Below the pieces are notes generated by a model, which was given only the letters and a program-made list of their open reading frames with translations, was not told the DNA's origin and did not search any database. Shown piece after piece: positions 8,998 through 17,400 of a DNA stretch of 64,000 bases. The stretch lies in assembly GCA_022819855.1 (NCBI GenBank), contig JAJEGN010000012.1, positions 198,746 to 262,745 on the forward strand. The letters are read 5' to 3'. The stretch comes from Gammaproteobacteria bacterium. Lineage in GTDB: Bacteria; Pseudomonadota; Gammaproteobacteria; Steroidobacterales; Rariloculaceae. Numbering within the stretch: position 1 is the first letter of the stretch; every line of letters starts with the position of its first letter. The translations under genes were made by a program, and so were the position numbers.

Positions 8998-9972
8998 ATG
9001 ATGATCCAGCGTGTCGTGACGTTGATGTTCGCGCTCCTTGCGACGAGTGCGCCTGCTCAGGTTTCAGGGACGCTGACCAGCGTTGGCTCCGACACCATGC
9101 GCGAGCTGATGGCGCTGTGGGTGAGCGAATTCACCCGGGACCAACCCGACGTGTCGTTCGATATTCAGGCGATGGGATCGGGTACTGCGGCACAGGCGCT
9201 GATCCAGCATCAAGGCAATCTCGCGCCGATGAGTCGCGCGATGACTCCGGAGGAACTGGAGGCGTTTCGCCTATCGCACGGGTACGAACCCACCTCGTAT
9301 CGTGTCGCGCTGGATGCGCTCGCCCTTTTCGTACACGCGGACAACCCCGTGCGGGGGCTGTCGATGGACCAGGTCGATTCCATATTCTCCGAGGACCATC
9401 TGTGTCACCGCGGCTTCTTTTCCGACAGCAGCCCGATCGACGACTGGAGCGACGTAACGTTCGACCGTTCCGGAGCCATCGAACTCTACGGCCGGAACGA
9501 GCTTTCCGGTACTTACGACTTTTTCGTGGAAACGGCGTTGTGCAACGGCCGATTCAAGGGCGGCATCGTCGAACTCGAAGACTCCCGCGCGATCGTGGAT
9601 GCCGTGGCCGCCAACCCCAACGCGATCGGATACGCGGGCATCGGTTACCGGACGGACGGCGTCAGAGCCCTGGCGCTGTCCCCCGAGGCTTCCAACTTCG
9701 AGGGGGCGTACTACTCCTACTACGTGGAGCAGTTCAGGGACGACGAAAACCTGGAGCGGCGCTACGGGTGGGTCGTCCGGGGCCGATATCCACTTTCCAG
9801 GTATCTCTACGTCTACACGGACGAGGGTAGCGACCACGCCGACGCGACGGTTCGGGCTTTCATGGAATTCGTCCTGTCCGACACCGGGCAGAGGCTCGCC
9901 CACGATTCGGGCTTCATCCCATTACCGGGACGGGTGCTGGAATCCGAGCGCGCGCTCCTGGACGACAGGTAG
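8998..9972 (+). CDS. PstS-like phosphate-binding periplasmic protein
   Basis: Substrate-binding protein of the PstS superfamily, about 324 aa. The frame is open from a GTG at 8914 and also has an ATG at 8971. The ATG at 8998 gives the cleanest signal peptide (MMIQRVVTLMFALLATSAPA, then QVSG) and is preferred. The conserved N-terminal strand and anion-binding loop are visible as LTSVGSDTMRELM and AMGSGTAAQAL, and the second domain has GRNELSGTYDFF. No PstC, PstA or PstB gene is nearby. The next gene, 7 bp downstream, encodes a PiT-like permease instead, so the two may work together. Phosphate as ligand is inferred from the family. Confidence 0.8.
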   Translation: MMIQRVVTLMFALLATSAPAQVSGTLTSVGSDTMRELMALWVSEFTRDQPDVSFDIQAMGSGTAAQALIQHQGNLAPMSRAMTPEELEAFRLSHGYEPTSYRVALDALALFVHADNPVRGLSMDQVDSIFSEDHLCHRGFFSDSSPIDDWSDVTFDRSGAIELYGRNELSGTYDFFVETALCNGRFKGGIVELEDSRAIVDAVAANPNAIGYAGIGYRTDGVRALALSPEASNFEGAYYSYYVEQFRDDENLERRYGWVVRGRYPLSRYLYVYTDEGSDHADATVRAFMEFVLSDTGQRLAHDSGFIPLPGRVLESERALLDDR

Positions 9973-9979
9973 CCCATCG

Positions 9980-11050
9980 ATGGCCGTCGGCGTTGCCGAA
10001 ATCCTTGTCTTCGTCGGCTTCGTTCTTGCGGCCTATTCCATCGTGGCGAACGATGCGATCCAGACGCTGGGTACGTTTCTGAGTTCCAATTCCCATCGGC
10101 CGTGGTGGATTCTCTGGCTGTACGCCTGCTCGATCCTGGTCGCCGTTCTCCTGTACGGCTGGTTCGTCAACTTCGGGGACATCGCTTACGGTCGGCTGGA
10201 GAAATTTCCCCAGCCTGCAGGCGGATTGTCATGGATCCACGTCATACCGCCGATATTCATCCTGCTGCTGACCCGTTACGGCGTCCCCGTCAGCACGACG
10301 TTTCTTGTCCTCACGGTGTTTGCTCCGACCAATCTGGGGCAGATCCTCATGAAATCGCTGGCGGGCTACGGTGTCGCGATCGGTGTTGGGCTTGTCCTCT
10401 ACCTGATCGTGGCGAAGTTCGTGGAGTCGCGTTTTCTTGCCTCGAGGGACCGGCGTCCCGGAGCGCACTGGGTCGTGCTGCAGTGGTGTGCGACGGCCTT
10501 CCTGTGGAGCCAGTGGCTCATCCAGGACCTCGCCAACATCTTCGTCTACCTGCCGCGGACGCTCGGCCCGGGCTTCCTGATATTCGCGATCGCCGTCATG
10601 CTGATTCTGCACGCCATCATCTTCAGGAACCGCGGCGGCCAGATCCAGGGCATCGTCACCTCCAAGACCAACACGACGGACATCCGGGCGGCGACGATCA
10701 TCGACTTCACGTACGCCCTCATCCTCATGTATTTCAAGGAGATGTCGAACATCCCCATGAGTACGACCTGGGTATTCCTCGGGCTCCTGGCAGGCCGGGA
10801 GATCGCGCTCTCGATACTGCTCAGGCATCGCCCCTTCAAGGAAGCCGCGCTCATCGCCGGGAAGGACGTCGGCAAGGCGGGCATCGGCCTCGCGGTCAGC
10901 GTTTCCCTGGCACTCGGCCTGCCCGCTCTCCTGTCGCGGGGGGCCGCCGAGCCGGTGAGTGCGGCGGTGAGCGAAGACACTCCGGCTTCCCCTGCTGAAA
11001 CGATCGGCGAGCAAAATATCGACGCGATCGCCCTGCCGCGATCACGTTGA
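9980..11050 (+). CDS. Divergent PiT-like permease
   Basis: Polytopic membrane protein of 356 aa, starting at ATG 9980 just after the PstS-like gene. It shows an internal duplication of the PiT phosphate-permease type. The N-terminal half has SIVANDAIQTLGTFLSS and later VPVSTTFLVLTVF. The C-terminal half has QDLANIFVYLP and NIPMSTTWVFLGLLAG. These resemble the paired GANDVANAFG and PVSTTH motifs of PiT transporters. About nine or ten hydrophobic segments are present. The C-terminal ~35 residues are polar and poorly ordered. A true PiT member, a distant relative, or a partner in signalling are all possible. The assignment rests on the motif repeats. Confidence 0.6.
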   Translation: MAVGVAEILVFVGFVLAAYSIVANDAIQTLGTFLSSNSHRPWWILWLYACSILVAVLLYGWFVNFGDIAYGRLEKFPQPAGGLSWIHVIPPIFILLLTRYGVPVSTTFLVLTVFAPTNLGQILMKSLAGYGVAIGVGLVLYLIVAKFVESRFLASRDRRPGAHWVVLQWCATAFLWSQWLIQDLANIFVYLPRTLGPGFLIFAIAVMLILHAIIFRNRGGQIQGIVTSKTNTTDIRAATIIDFTYALILMYFKEMSNIPMSTTWVFLGLLAGREIALSILLRHRPFKEAALIAGKDVGKAGIGLAVSVSLALGLPALLSRGAAEPVSAAVSEDTPASPAETIGEQNIDAIALPRSR

Positions 11051-11195
11051 CAATGGCCGGAGCAGACCCAGCAGGTCGTCGCCAGATTCCTCTACATATC
11101 CGACGGGAACGACGGCAACCGCTACGAAGTGCTGGAACAAATCGGCGAACGCCTGCGCATCTGTTTCGACTGTGCGAGATTTTGCCAGTGCCGCG

Positions 11196-13688
11196 TCAAA
11201 CCCCACGCAGCGTCGCCACTGGCGATTCGTTGACCACCGATCGCACGGCGAGCGTTCCGCTCACGCCGACGATCGCGATACCCGCTACGATCCCGGCAAC
11301 CAGAACCCAGAGCCCCGGCGCGTAGTCGAGCTCGAAAATCTGCGTGGCGAGCACGTAACCGATGCTGCCTGCACCGACGGCCGCCAGCGTTCCGGCAAGG
11401 AGGCCGAGCGCCGTGAATTCGGCCGCGACTCCCTGCAGCACGATACGCCGCTTTGCCCCGAGCGTGCGCAATACGGCGCTCTCGAACATCCGCTCGTCGC
11501 GCGTCGCCTGAATTGCCGCGAACAACACGGTCAGTCCCGCAGCCAGTGTGAACATGAAGACGTACTGCACGGCGAGCGCGGCCTGGGTCATGGCCCGGCG
11601 CACCTGGTCGAGCACCGCTTCGATGTCGATGATCGACACGCTTGGAAACTGCCGGACGAGATCGAGCGTGACAGCCCTCTGCGCAGGCTCGGTGTAAAAG
11701 CTCGTGATGTAGGTATGCGCGAAGTCGTCGAGCATGCCCGGATTCACGACCATGAAGAAATTCGGTTCGAAGGTATCCCACTGGACGCTGCGCACGCTCG
11801 TGATCCGGACGGTCAGATCCTCGCCGCCGATGCTGTAGGTCAACTCGTCACCCATCGCCAGACCGATCTCCGCAAGCAGCGTCTCCTCGATCGACAACTG
11901 CGGTTCGGTATCGCCGGGCGTCCACCATTGACCCGCGACGACGGTATTGTCGGCCTTGAGATCCGCCGCCCAGGTCAGGTTGATTTCGTCATTGAGTTCG
12001 CGCCGCGCGCGCCGGTCCCTGGCCGGATACTCGGCAACAGGAATGCCGTTGACATGACTGATCCGAGCCCTGGCAAGCGGCGTGAACTCCGCGTCGTCGA
12101 GGCCGTAGTTCGCTAGCACGCCGGTGACGCCGTCGAGCTCATCGGGCTGGATGTTGATCAGGAACTGGTTCGGAGACTGCTCGGGCAGCAGGCCCTGCCA
12201 TTCCTCCATGAGTTCGCCGCGGACCACCGTCAGCAACAGCAGCACCATGATGCCGAGCCCGAAAGCCACGACCTGCACGCTGCTCTCGCGCCCCCGGCGG
12301 GCAACGTTGGCGATCCCGTAGCGCCAGGCGATGCCGACGCTGCCGCGCAGGTGCTGCAGGCACCAGACGAGCCCGAGCCCGGCGAAATAGAGCACGGCGA
12401 AGGTCCCGATGGTCCCGCCGACGACATAAGCGATCAGCTCGAAATCGCGAAAGATCAGCGCCAGCATGCCCGTGACCGCCGCCCCGGCGACACCGTAGAC
12501 GGTCATGTAACGCAACGGAGGCGGATCGATGTCCTGCCGCAGGACCCGCGCCGGCGGCACGCCGCCGAGCTGCAGCAAGGGCGGCAGCGCAAAACCGACG
12601 GCAACCGTTATCGCCGTCAGCGGGCCAAGCACGACCCCCCTGAGATTCGGCGGCGGCAGATCGGCCTCGACAAAGTCGGCAAGCAGCGCCGTAAGGCCGA
12701 ACTGCGCGAAGAAGCCGATGACGCTGCCGATGATGCCCGCGGCGAGCACGAGAATGAGGAGCTGCGTCAGGTTGAGCCTGAGCACGTCGCGATGGCGAGC
12801 GCCGAGGCACTTCATCATGGCGACGCCGTCGAGCCTGCGCACGACAAAACGGCGTGCGGCCATCGCGACGGCGACACCGCCAAGCAGGACACCCACCAGC
12901 GCTGCGAGCACGAGGAACTGCTCAGCGCGGCGTACCGAGGACCGGACTTCGGGCCGGCCGTCGCGGAAGTCCTCAAGCTCATGTTCGGCCGCCAGTTGCG
13001 GCTCGAGCTCGGCTCGAAAACTCGCGATGCGGGACTCGGTGCCCGCAAACAGCAATTCATATTCGGCCACGCTGCCCGGCTGAAGAAGTTCCGAGGCGTA
13101 CACGTCTTCGATGTTGAGCAGCACCGTTGGTGCGATCTCCATGAAGCGCCAGCCCTCGTCGGGACGGAACTCGAGCGTTTGGCCGACAAGCAAGTTCAGC
13201 GCTCCGATGTCGATGCGGTCGCCGACATCGAGCCCCAGGCGTGCAAGCAGGCTAGGCTCCGCCCAGACTTCGCCCACGGGGGGTATGCCTTCGGCGGTAT
13301 ACGGCGTCGCGGCCAGGCCATCCGCGATACGCACCTCGCCGCGCAACGGGTAACCCGCCGACACGCCCCTGACGTCGGTAAGCGAGGACGTGTCGCCGGC
13401 CACGACGACGCTGCGGAAGTGGACGAGGTCGGCAGTCTGCACGCCGTTGGCTGCCGCGATCTCCGTGAACGACTCAGGCAGCGGGTTGACCGATTCGATC
13501 CTGACGTCGGCGGCCAGGGCTTCGCCGGCCTGCTGGGACACGGCCTGCCTGACGCGATCGGTGAAGAACGACACTGCGCTCATCGCGGCGACCGCGACAA
13601 TGAGCGCGGCCACGAGCACGATGACCTCGCCGGAACGCCAGTCCCTGGCGAGCAGCCGGCCGGCGAGACTCCACGGGACCTGTTTCAT
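11196..13688 (-). CDS. FtsX/MacB-type ABC permease (YbbP-like)
   Basis: Large inner-membrane permease of 830 aa with the two-FtsX-domain layout of YbbP-type exporters. There is an N-terminal transmembrane helix, a periplasmic region, four helices around residues 255-440, a second helix set near 470-500, another periplasmic region, and final helices at about 700-825. The start ATG at 13688 is preceded by GGAGGA at good spacing. Relatives normally pair with an ATPase (YbbA) and often a lysophospholipase, but no ATPase gene is adjacent here. Substrate is unknown and may be lipid or lipoprotein by analogy. Confidence 0.8.
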   Translation of the reverse strand: MKQVPWSLAGRLLARDWRSGEVIVLVAALIVAVAAMSAVSFFTDRVRQAVSQQAGEALAADVRIESVNPLPESFTEIAAANGVQTADLVHFRSVVVAGDTSSLTDVRGVSAGYPLRGEVRIADGLAATPYTAEGIPPVGEVWAEPSLLARLGLDVGDRIDIGALNLLVGQTLEFRPDEGWRFMEIAPTVLLNIEDVYASELLQPGSVAEYELLFAGTESRIASFRAELEPQLAAEHELEDFRDGRPEVRSSVRRAEQFLVLAALVGVLLGGVAVAMAARRFVVRRLDGVAMMKCLGARHRDVLRLNLTQLLILVLAAGIIGSVIGFFAQFGLTALLADFVEADLPPPNLRGVVLGPLTAITVAVGFALPPLLQLGGVPPARVLRQDIDPPPLRYMTVYGVAGAAVTGMLALIFRDFELIAYVVGGTIGTFAVLYFAGLGLVWCLQHLRGSVGIAWRYGIANVARRGRESSVQVVAFGLGIMVLLLLTVVRGELMEEWQGLLPEQSPNQFLINIQPDELDGVTGVLANYGLDDAEFTPLARARISHVNGIPVAEYPARDRRARRELNDEINLTWAADLKADNTVVAGQWWTPGDTEPQLSIEETLLAEIGLAMGDELTYSIGGEDLTVRITSVRSVQWDTFEPNFFMVVNPGMLDDFAHTYITSFYTEPAQRAVTLDLVRQFPSVSIIDIEAVLDQVRRAMTQAALAVQYVFMFTLAAGLTVLFAAIQATRDERMFESAVLRTLGAKRRIVLQGVAAEFTALGLLAGTLAAVGAGSIGYVLATQIFELDYAPGLWVLVAGIVAGIAIVGVSGTLAVRSVVNESPVATLRGV

Positions 13689-13957
13689 CGATCGTATCCT
13701 CCGCTCACACGTCCGTTGCCTGGCGAGTGACTTCGCGATTCGGTGGCGCCCGGGGCGGGACCGCAGCGAGCGTGCGCCTTGGCGAGCCGCGCACTATTGT
13801 ATGCGAAGCGCCCGGTGCCTGGACCGGCGGAGAACCTCCACCGTCGCTGCACGGTCCCGGCGGCGACATGCGTCCCTGCCGATGCGAACCTTGCGGAAAA
13901 ATGGGAAACGACGAGGCCCTTCACGGTACGGACGCTGCGCCGGCGCACTCGGCTGGC

Positions 13958-14494
13958 TCAGGCCGCCGTTTCCTCATCGCTCAGCACGAATTCGCGTCCC
14001 GGGTGCTGCACGATCAACACGGAGCACGGAGCCTGCCGCACTACCGTCTCGGTCACGCTGCCGGCGAGCAGGTGCTCCACGAAGCCGATACGGTGCTTGC
14101 CGATGACGATGAGTTCGACATCGAGTTCCTCCGCACACGCGACCAGTGCATCGCCCGGAGACTGACGGCCGCTGGAACGCAGTAGATACTCGACTTGCGT
14201 TTCACGCTCCGCGTCGGGATCGATCAGTTCGCCCAGGTGTTCGCGCGCGGCGTTTCGCGCCACGTCCTCGGTGCTCGGCGCGGCCGGAGCCGAGTCCGGC
14301 GCGGACTCCTCCGGCAACAGCGTCTCGATTACGCGCTCGGTCTCGATTGCGGCCTCATACTCGTCCGGGCTCAGAACGCGTACCAGAATCAGCCTGGCGC
14401 CGAACTGGCGCGCGAAAGCGATACCGTACCTGATCGCCGCCTTCGACGGCTCCCCGCGATTCGTCGGCACGAGAATCTTCGTCAGCGCAAACAA
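13958..14494 (-). CDS. Universal stress protein (UspA family)
   Basis: Cytoplasmic single-domain Usp of 178 aa, slightly longer than the usual 140-150. It begins LTKILVPTNRGE, the typical first strand, and ends with GKHRIGFVEHLLAGSVTETVV and CSVLIV. That pattern matches the G-x2-G-x9-G ATP-binding signature. An acidic, alanine-rich insert lies at about 67-90 (LPEESAPDSAPAAPSTED). The frame opens with TTG, preceded by GGGAGACGAG at plausible spacing, and no ATG fits better. The gene lies between the repeat array and the FtsX-type permease, without a clear functional link to either. Confidence 0.85.
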   Translation of the reverse strand: MFALTKILVPTNRGEPSKAAIRYGIAFARQFGARLILVRVLSPDEYEAAIETERVIETLLPEESAPDSAPAAPSTEDVARNAAREHLGELIDPDAERETQVEYLLRSSGRQSPGDALVACAEELDVELIVIGKHRIGFVEHLLAGSVTETVVRQAPCSVLIVQHPGREFVLSDEETAA

Positions 14495-14610
14495 GAGCTC
14501 GTCTCCCGCTGTCTTATGCTTCGGCGATGCACGCTACGCCGAAGGTTCACGTGAAGCAAGCCTCCTCCCCTTCCCGCGTAGCGGCGGTACGTAACCGAGC
14601 TCTCGACGGG

Positions 14611-14730
14611 TTGGGCAGAAGACTGCCTCGCAAAGCCTGATTGGGCAGAAGACTGCCTCGCAAAGCCTGATTGGGCAGAAGACTGCCTCGCAAAGCCTGA
14701 TTGGGCAGAAGACTGCCTCGCAAGGCCTGA
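14611..14730. repeat. Tandem array of four 30-bp hairpin repeats (3' side of patatin gene)
   Basis: Four contiguous 30-bp units, each starting TTGGGCAGAAGACTGCCTCG and ending CAAAGCCTGA (CAAGGCCTGA in the last). Each unit contains GGCAG-AAGA-CTGCC, a 5-bp perfect stem with a 4-base loop. The array ends 3 bp from the stop codon of the patatin gene, so it would lie in its 3' untranslated region. The same unit recurs at 17012-17151 on the other side of that gene. The unit length is a multiple of three and the minus strand is open, giving a 10-residue repeat, but no start signal supports translation. Confidence 0.95.
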
Positions 14731-14733
14731 TTG

Positions 14734-16965
14734 CTAGAACACACGGCCAAGAAAGACGTAGAACGCATCCTGCCCGCTATCGGCGCGTCCATAGGCAGCG
14801 TAGATCGGCCCGACAGGCGTGTCGACGCCCGCCCAGATCGAAGTGCCGAAAATCGCCGTATCGAATCCGCTGCCGAACTCCTCGTTCCAGACGTTGCCGA
14901 CTTCCATGCTGACGCCTGCGAACGCCGGGAACAACGCGAAATCACCGATCCGGCGATACCAGTTCGCGCCGAGCCGGGCAGCATGCTGACCCCAGAGCTG
15001 ATTCCGGTTCAGTCCCGATAAATCGAAGAATCCACCGAAACGGTGCGCGGCGTTGACCGGCGCCGTACCCCTGAACGTCCTGTCATAACGCACTGTAGTC
15101 GCGAGCGTGTATTGCCCCCAGGTCTTCGCCCACGTGGCCTTGAGGAGCAGTTGATCGTAGTCCGCGTCGGCTGCGAGCGCCGCCGCCCTCGAACCGCGCC
15201 ACTCGGAGGTGGCAAGCGCCCCTGAACGCGGAAACGAAACATTGTCGAGCGTGTCGAAGGACAGCCTCGCAAAGAACTCTCCACGGCGAAAATCCTCGAG
15301 CGGGAAGATCGTGGGGTCTCCGACCCGCAAGCTGGCTTCACCGAACCCGCCGCGCAGACCCGCCCTGATCTCGCCCCAGTCCGCAAGTTCCCGCCCGGCG
15401 GCGACTTCCAGGATACCCTCGCGCAGCAGGACTTCGGACGCGAGATCGTCTTCAATGAACGTATGCAGCGACTTCGACTGAAAATCCACTGAAGGCGAGA
15501 CGAAGAACATGCCCCTCGCGCCGAGCGGCTGGTGCAGGCTCGCCTGGAACTCCGGCTCGTCGCCGAGCTTCAGGGTGGCTCGCAGCTCGCCGCCCTGCTC
15601 GTTGATGGCCGTTCTGAGGTAGCTCGCCGCAAGTCCGACCAGGGCATCCTCATCCGAGGCGGAGCTGAATTCCAGGCCGAGCTGCAGGTAGTTCGGTCCC
15701 CAGCTTCGCTCCCGAAGGTCGACCTCGAGTCCCGTCCGGCCATCGTCCTCGACCACCGCGTAACGCACGTTCTGGTAGAGCTCGAGACCGTAGACGCGGC
15801 TCAATGCCCGCTCGACAGCGTCAACATCCAGAGGTTCTCCGAGTTCGATTTCCCCAAGCCGGTGTTCGATGATGCTGTCTGCCAGCGGCGACTGGTTGTC
15901 GAGCCGCAGAAAGTCGATTTGCGGCGGTTCGAAGTCGCGTGGATCGCCAAGCTCCGCGCGGTAGGCCTGGTACTCGGCAGGCTCAAGCGCGAACGCCTCG
16001 AGCGCATCCCGTTGAGCCATGACAGCATCGTAGCCCGCCTGCACGGTTTCGCTCATGCGCTCGAAACTGACCGCGGTGAATTCTTCACCGAATTCCGGCC
16101 TGACAAGCACATCACCCGACTCGAGCCTCGCGAGCTGCTCCGCGCTGCCGAAGCGCGTCAGGAGATTGGTGAGCTGCTGCGTGATGTCGAGCACGGACCG
16201 CAGTTCCTCGCGAGTGCTCAGCGTGTCGGTGACGTCGATCGCAACGATGGCCTCTGCGCCCATCGTCTGAGCCACCTCAACAGGCAGGTTCATGACGATT
16301 CCACCGTCGACGAGCAGGCGGCCGTCGATCTCCATGGGCGTGAGGACGGCCGGCACGGCCATGCTCGCGCGTATCGCGCGGCCAAGGTCGCCGCCGGAGA
16401 GAACGACTGCCTCGCCCGTCGCGATATCCCCTGCGACTGCACGGAACGGGATCGCCAGGTCGTCGAAACTTGCGAGTCGCGCCACGGGCAGCGTCGCGCG
16501 CGACAGGATCAGGTCGATGACCTGGCCCTGCACGACGCCGGTCGGCAGCTCGAACTCGCCGTCGTTGAACCCCGGACGCTGCGACACGAGAAACAGGTCG
16601 TCATCGCGTTTGCGGCGAAAGGAACGCAGTTCGCGCGGGGTCGTGTTCAGAAACGCCGCCTCCCAGTCGATCTCCTGCACGAAAGCCTCAAGTTCCGCGA
16701 CAGTCATGCCGCTCGCATAAAGACCGCCGATCGCGGCGCCGATACTCGTGCCGGAGATGTAGTCGACTGGCACGCGCAATTCCTCAAGCGCCTTGATCGC
16801 TCCGATGTGAGCGCCGCCGCGGGCCGCCCCTCCCGAGAGTACAAGGCCGATCGCCGGACGCTCCGCGCTCTGGACAGGTTCACCCGCATCCTGTTGCGCA
16901 AGCGCGGGCAACCCTGTCGCGATCAACCCGGGCAAGGCGCAGCAAAGACCTTTGATCAAGCTCAT
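14734..16965 (-). CDS. Patatin-like phospholipase fused to outer-membrane barrel (PlpD-like, type Vd)
   Basis: Secreted lipase-transporter fusion of 743 aa, near the length of Pseudomonas PlpD. A signal peptide (to about residue 24, ALAQQ) precedes a patatin domain with oxyanion loop GGAARG (45-50), nucleophile elbow GTSIG with Ser74, and catalytic Asp220 in VDGG. A POTRA-like segment follows at about 330-410. A C-terminal 16-strand barrel of the Omp85 type comes last and ends in Phe, as barrel proteins do. The start at 16965 has GGAG at suitable distance. The frame is open upstream through the repeat array, but that part has no signal peptide and is not included. Likely role: phospholipase A1 delivered to the cell surface. 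Confidence 0.9.
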   Translation of the reverse strand: MSLIKGLCCALPGLIATGLPALAQQDAGEPVQSAERPAIGLVLSGGAARGGAHIGAIKALEELRVPVDYISGTSIGAAIGGLYASGMTVAELEAFVQEIDWEAAFLNTTPRELRSFRRKRDDDLFLVSQRPGFNDGEFELPTGVVQGQVIDLILSRATLPVARLASFDDLAIPFRAVAGDIATGEAVVLSGGDLGRAIRASMAVPAVLTPMEIDGRLLVDGGIVMNLPVEVAQTMGAEAIVAIDVTDTLSTREELRSVLDITQQLTNLLTRFGSAEQLARLESGDVLVRPEFGEEFTAVSFERMSETVQAGYDAVMAQRDALEAFALEPAEYQAYRAELGDPRDFEPPQIDFLRLDNQSPLADSIIEHRLGEIELGEPLDVDAVERALSRVYGLELYQNVRYAVVEDDGRTGLEVDLRERSWGPNYLQLGLEFSSASDEDALVGLAASYLRTAINEQGGELRATLKLGDEPEFQASLHQPLGARGMFFVSPSVDFQSKSLHTFIEDDLASEVLLREGILEVAAGRELADWGEIRAGLRGGFGEASLRVGDPTIFPLEDFRRGEFFARLSFDTLDNVSFPRSGALATSEWRGSRAAALAADADYDQLLLKATWAKTWGQYTLATTVRYDRTFRGTAPVNAAHRFGGFFDLSGLNRNQLWGQHAARLGANWYRRIGDFALFPAFAGVSMEVGNVWNEEFGSGFDTAIFGTSIWAGVDTPVGPIYAAYGRADSGQDAFYVFLGRVF

Positions 16966-17008
16966 GTTTCGGCTCCGTTCCTGGCAACCGCCGGCAAAGC
17001 GCCGCTGC

Positions 17009-17014
17009 ATTTTA
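17009..17014 (-). promoter_or_regulatory. Candidate -10 box of the patatin gene beside the repeat array
   Basis: On the minus strand TAAAAT lies directly after the last repeat copy, about 44 bp before the patatin start codon. No convincing -35 box stands at 17 bp, since that stretch is repeat sequence. If real, the repeat array forms the upstream promoter region. Weak evidence. Confidence 0.3.
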
Positions 17015-17151
17015 GGCGGAAGACCGCCTCGCAAAGCCTGATTGGGCGGAAGACCGCCTCGCAAGGCCTGATTGGGCAGAAGACTGCCTCGCAAAGCCTG
17101 ATTGGGCAGAAGACTGCCTCGCAAGGCCTGATTGGGCGGAAGACCGCCTCG
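17012..17151. repeat. Tandem array of 4.7 copies of the 30-bp hairpin repeat (5' side of patatin gene)
   Basis: Four full units (17012-17131) and a partial fifth (17132-17151) of the same 30-bp repeat seen at 14611-14730. Units 1, 2 and 5 carry GGCGG-AAGA-CCGCC, and units 3 and 4 carry GGCAG-AAGA-CTGCC. The G-to-A change is matched each time by a C-to-T change in the partner position, so pairing is kept in every copy. A second variable position (AAGCC or AGGCC) lies outside this stem. The array sits just upstream of the patatin gene. Confidence 0.95.
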
Positions 17152-17162
17152 GCGCGGGGTAC

Positions 17163-17305
17163 GCCCGCAAGACCCGACCGCCGATGTATGTCGAGCGATA
17201 CCTGTGGATTCCGCTCGAGATCAATTCGGGACTCGGGGATCTCAACAACTACGTCGGCAACGTCGATCTCGCCCCGGAGGTCTCCGCGCGAGCGCAACGA
17301 GTAAT
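17163..17305 (+). pseudogene. Coding-like orphan fragment
   Basis: An open stretch with strong GC bias at third codon positions. It includes an ATG at 17184 followed by MYVERYLWIPLEINSG and then DLNNYVGNVDLAPEV. After about 40 residues it runs into a perfect GC hairpin, and beyond that the reading frame is an antisense shadow of the TonB receptor. It has no recognised family and no ribosome site. It may be a remnant of a gene broken when the repeat array or the receptor gene arrived, or a short real gene. The family is not recognised. Confidence 0.25.
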
Positions 17306-17340
17306 GCCGCCGGCGCCCTCGCCGGGAGGGCGCCGGCGGC
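17306..17340 (-). terminator. Strong GC hairpin downstream of TonB receptor
   Basis: A perfect 15-bp stem (GCCGCCGGCGCCCTC and its complement) around a 5-base loop GCCGG, about 60 bp beyond the stop codon of the minus-strand TonB receptor gene. The following bases on that strand are ATTACTCG, without a clear T-run, so termination is probable but not certain. Confidence 0.55.
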
Positions 17341-17400
17341 GGCTTGATAGACCGCGCCCTCCTCGGCAAGGTCGCCGAGCAGGCTTACTGCTGTCCCCGC

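Noticed and set aside
11051..11233. In-frame open stretch after the PiT-like gene's TGA, suggesting stop-codon readthrough or a lost C-terminus
   Set aside because: The minus strand is open over most of the same stretch with equally protein-like sequence, and the last 38 bp overlap the FtsX-type gene. No start or recoding signal is visible, so the evidence does not favour translation.
14611..14730. CRISPR array
   Set aside because: Units are contiguous without unique spacers and no cas genes are near.
16966..17124. Upstream in-frame extension of the patatin gene through the repeat array, giving a 10-residue protein repeat
   Set aside because: The extension precedes a good signal peptide and ribosome site at 16965. 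The repeat is open only because its length is divisible by three.
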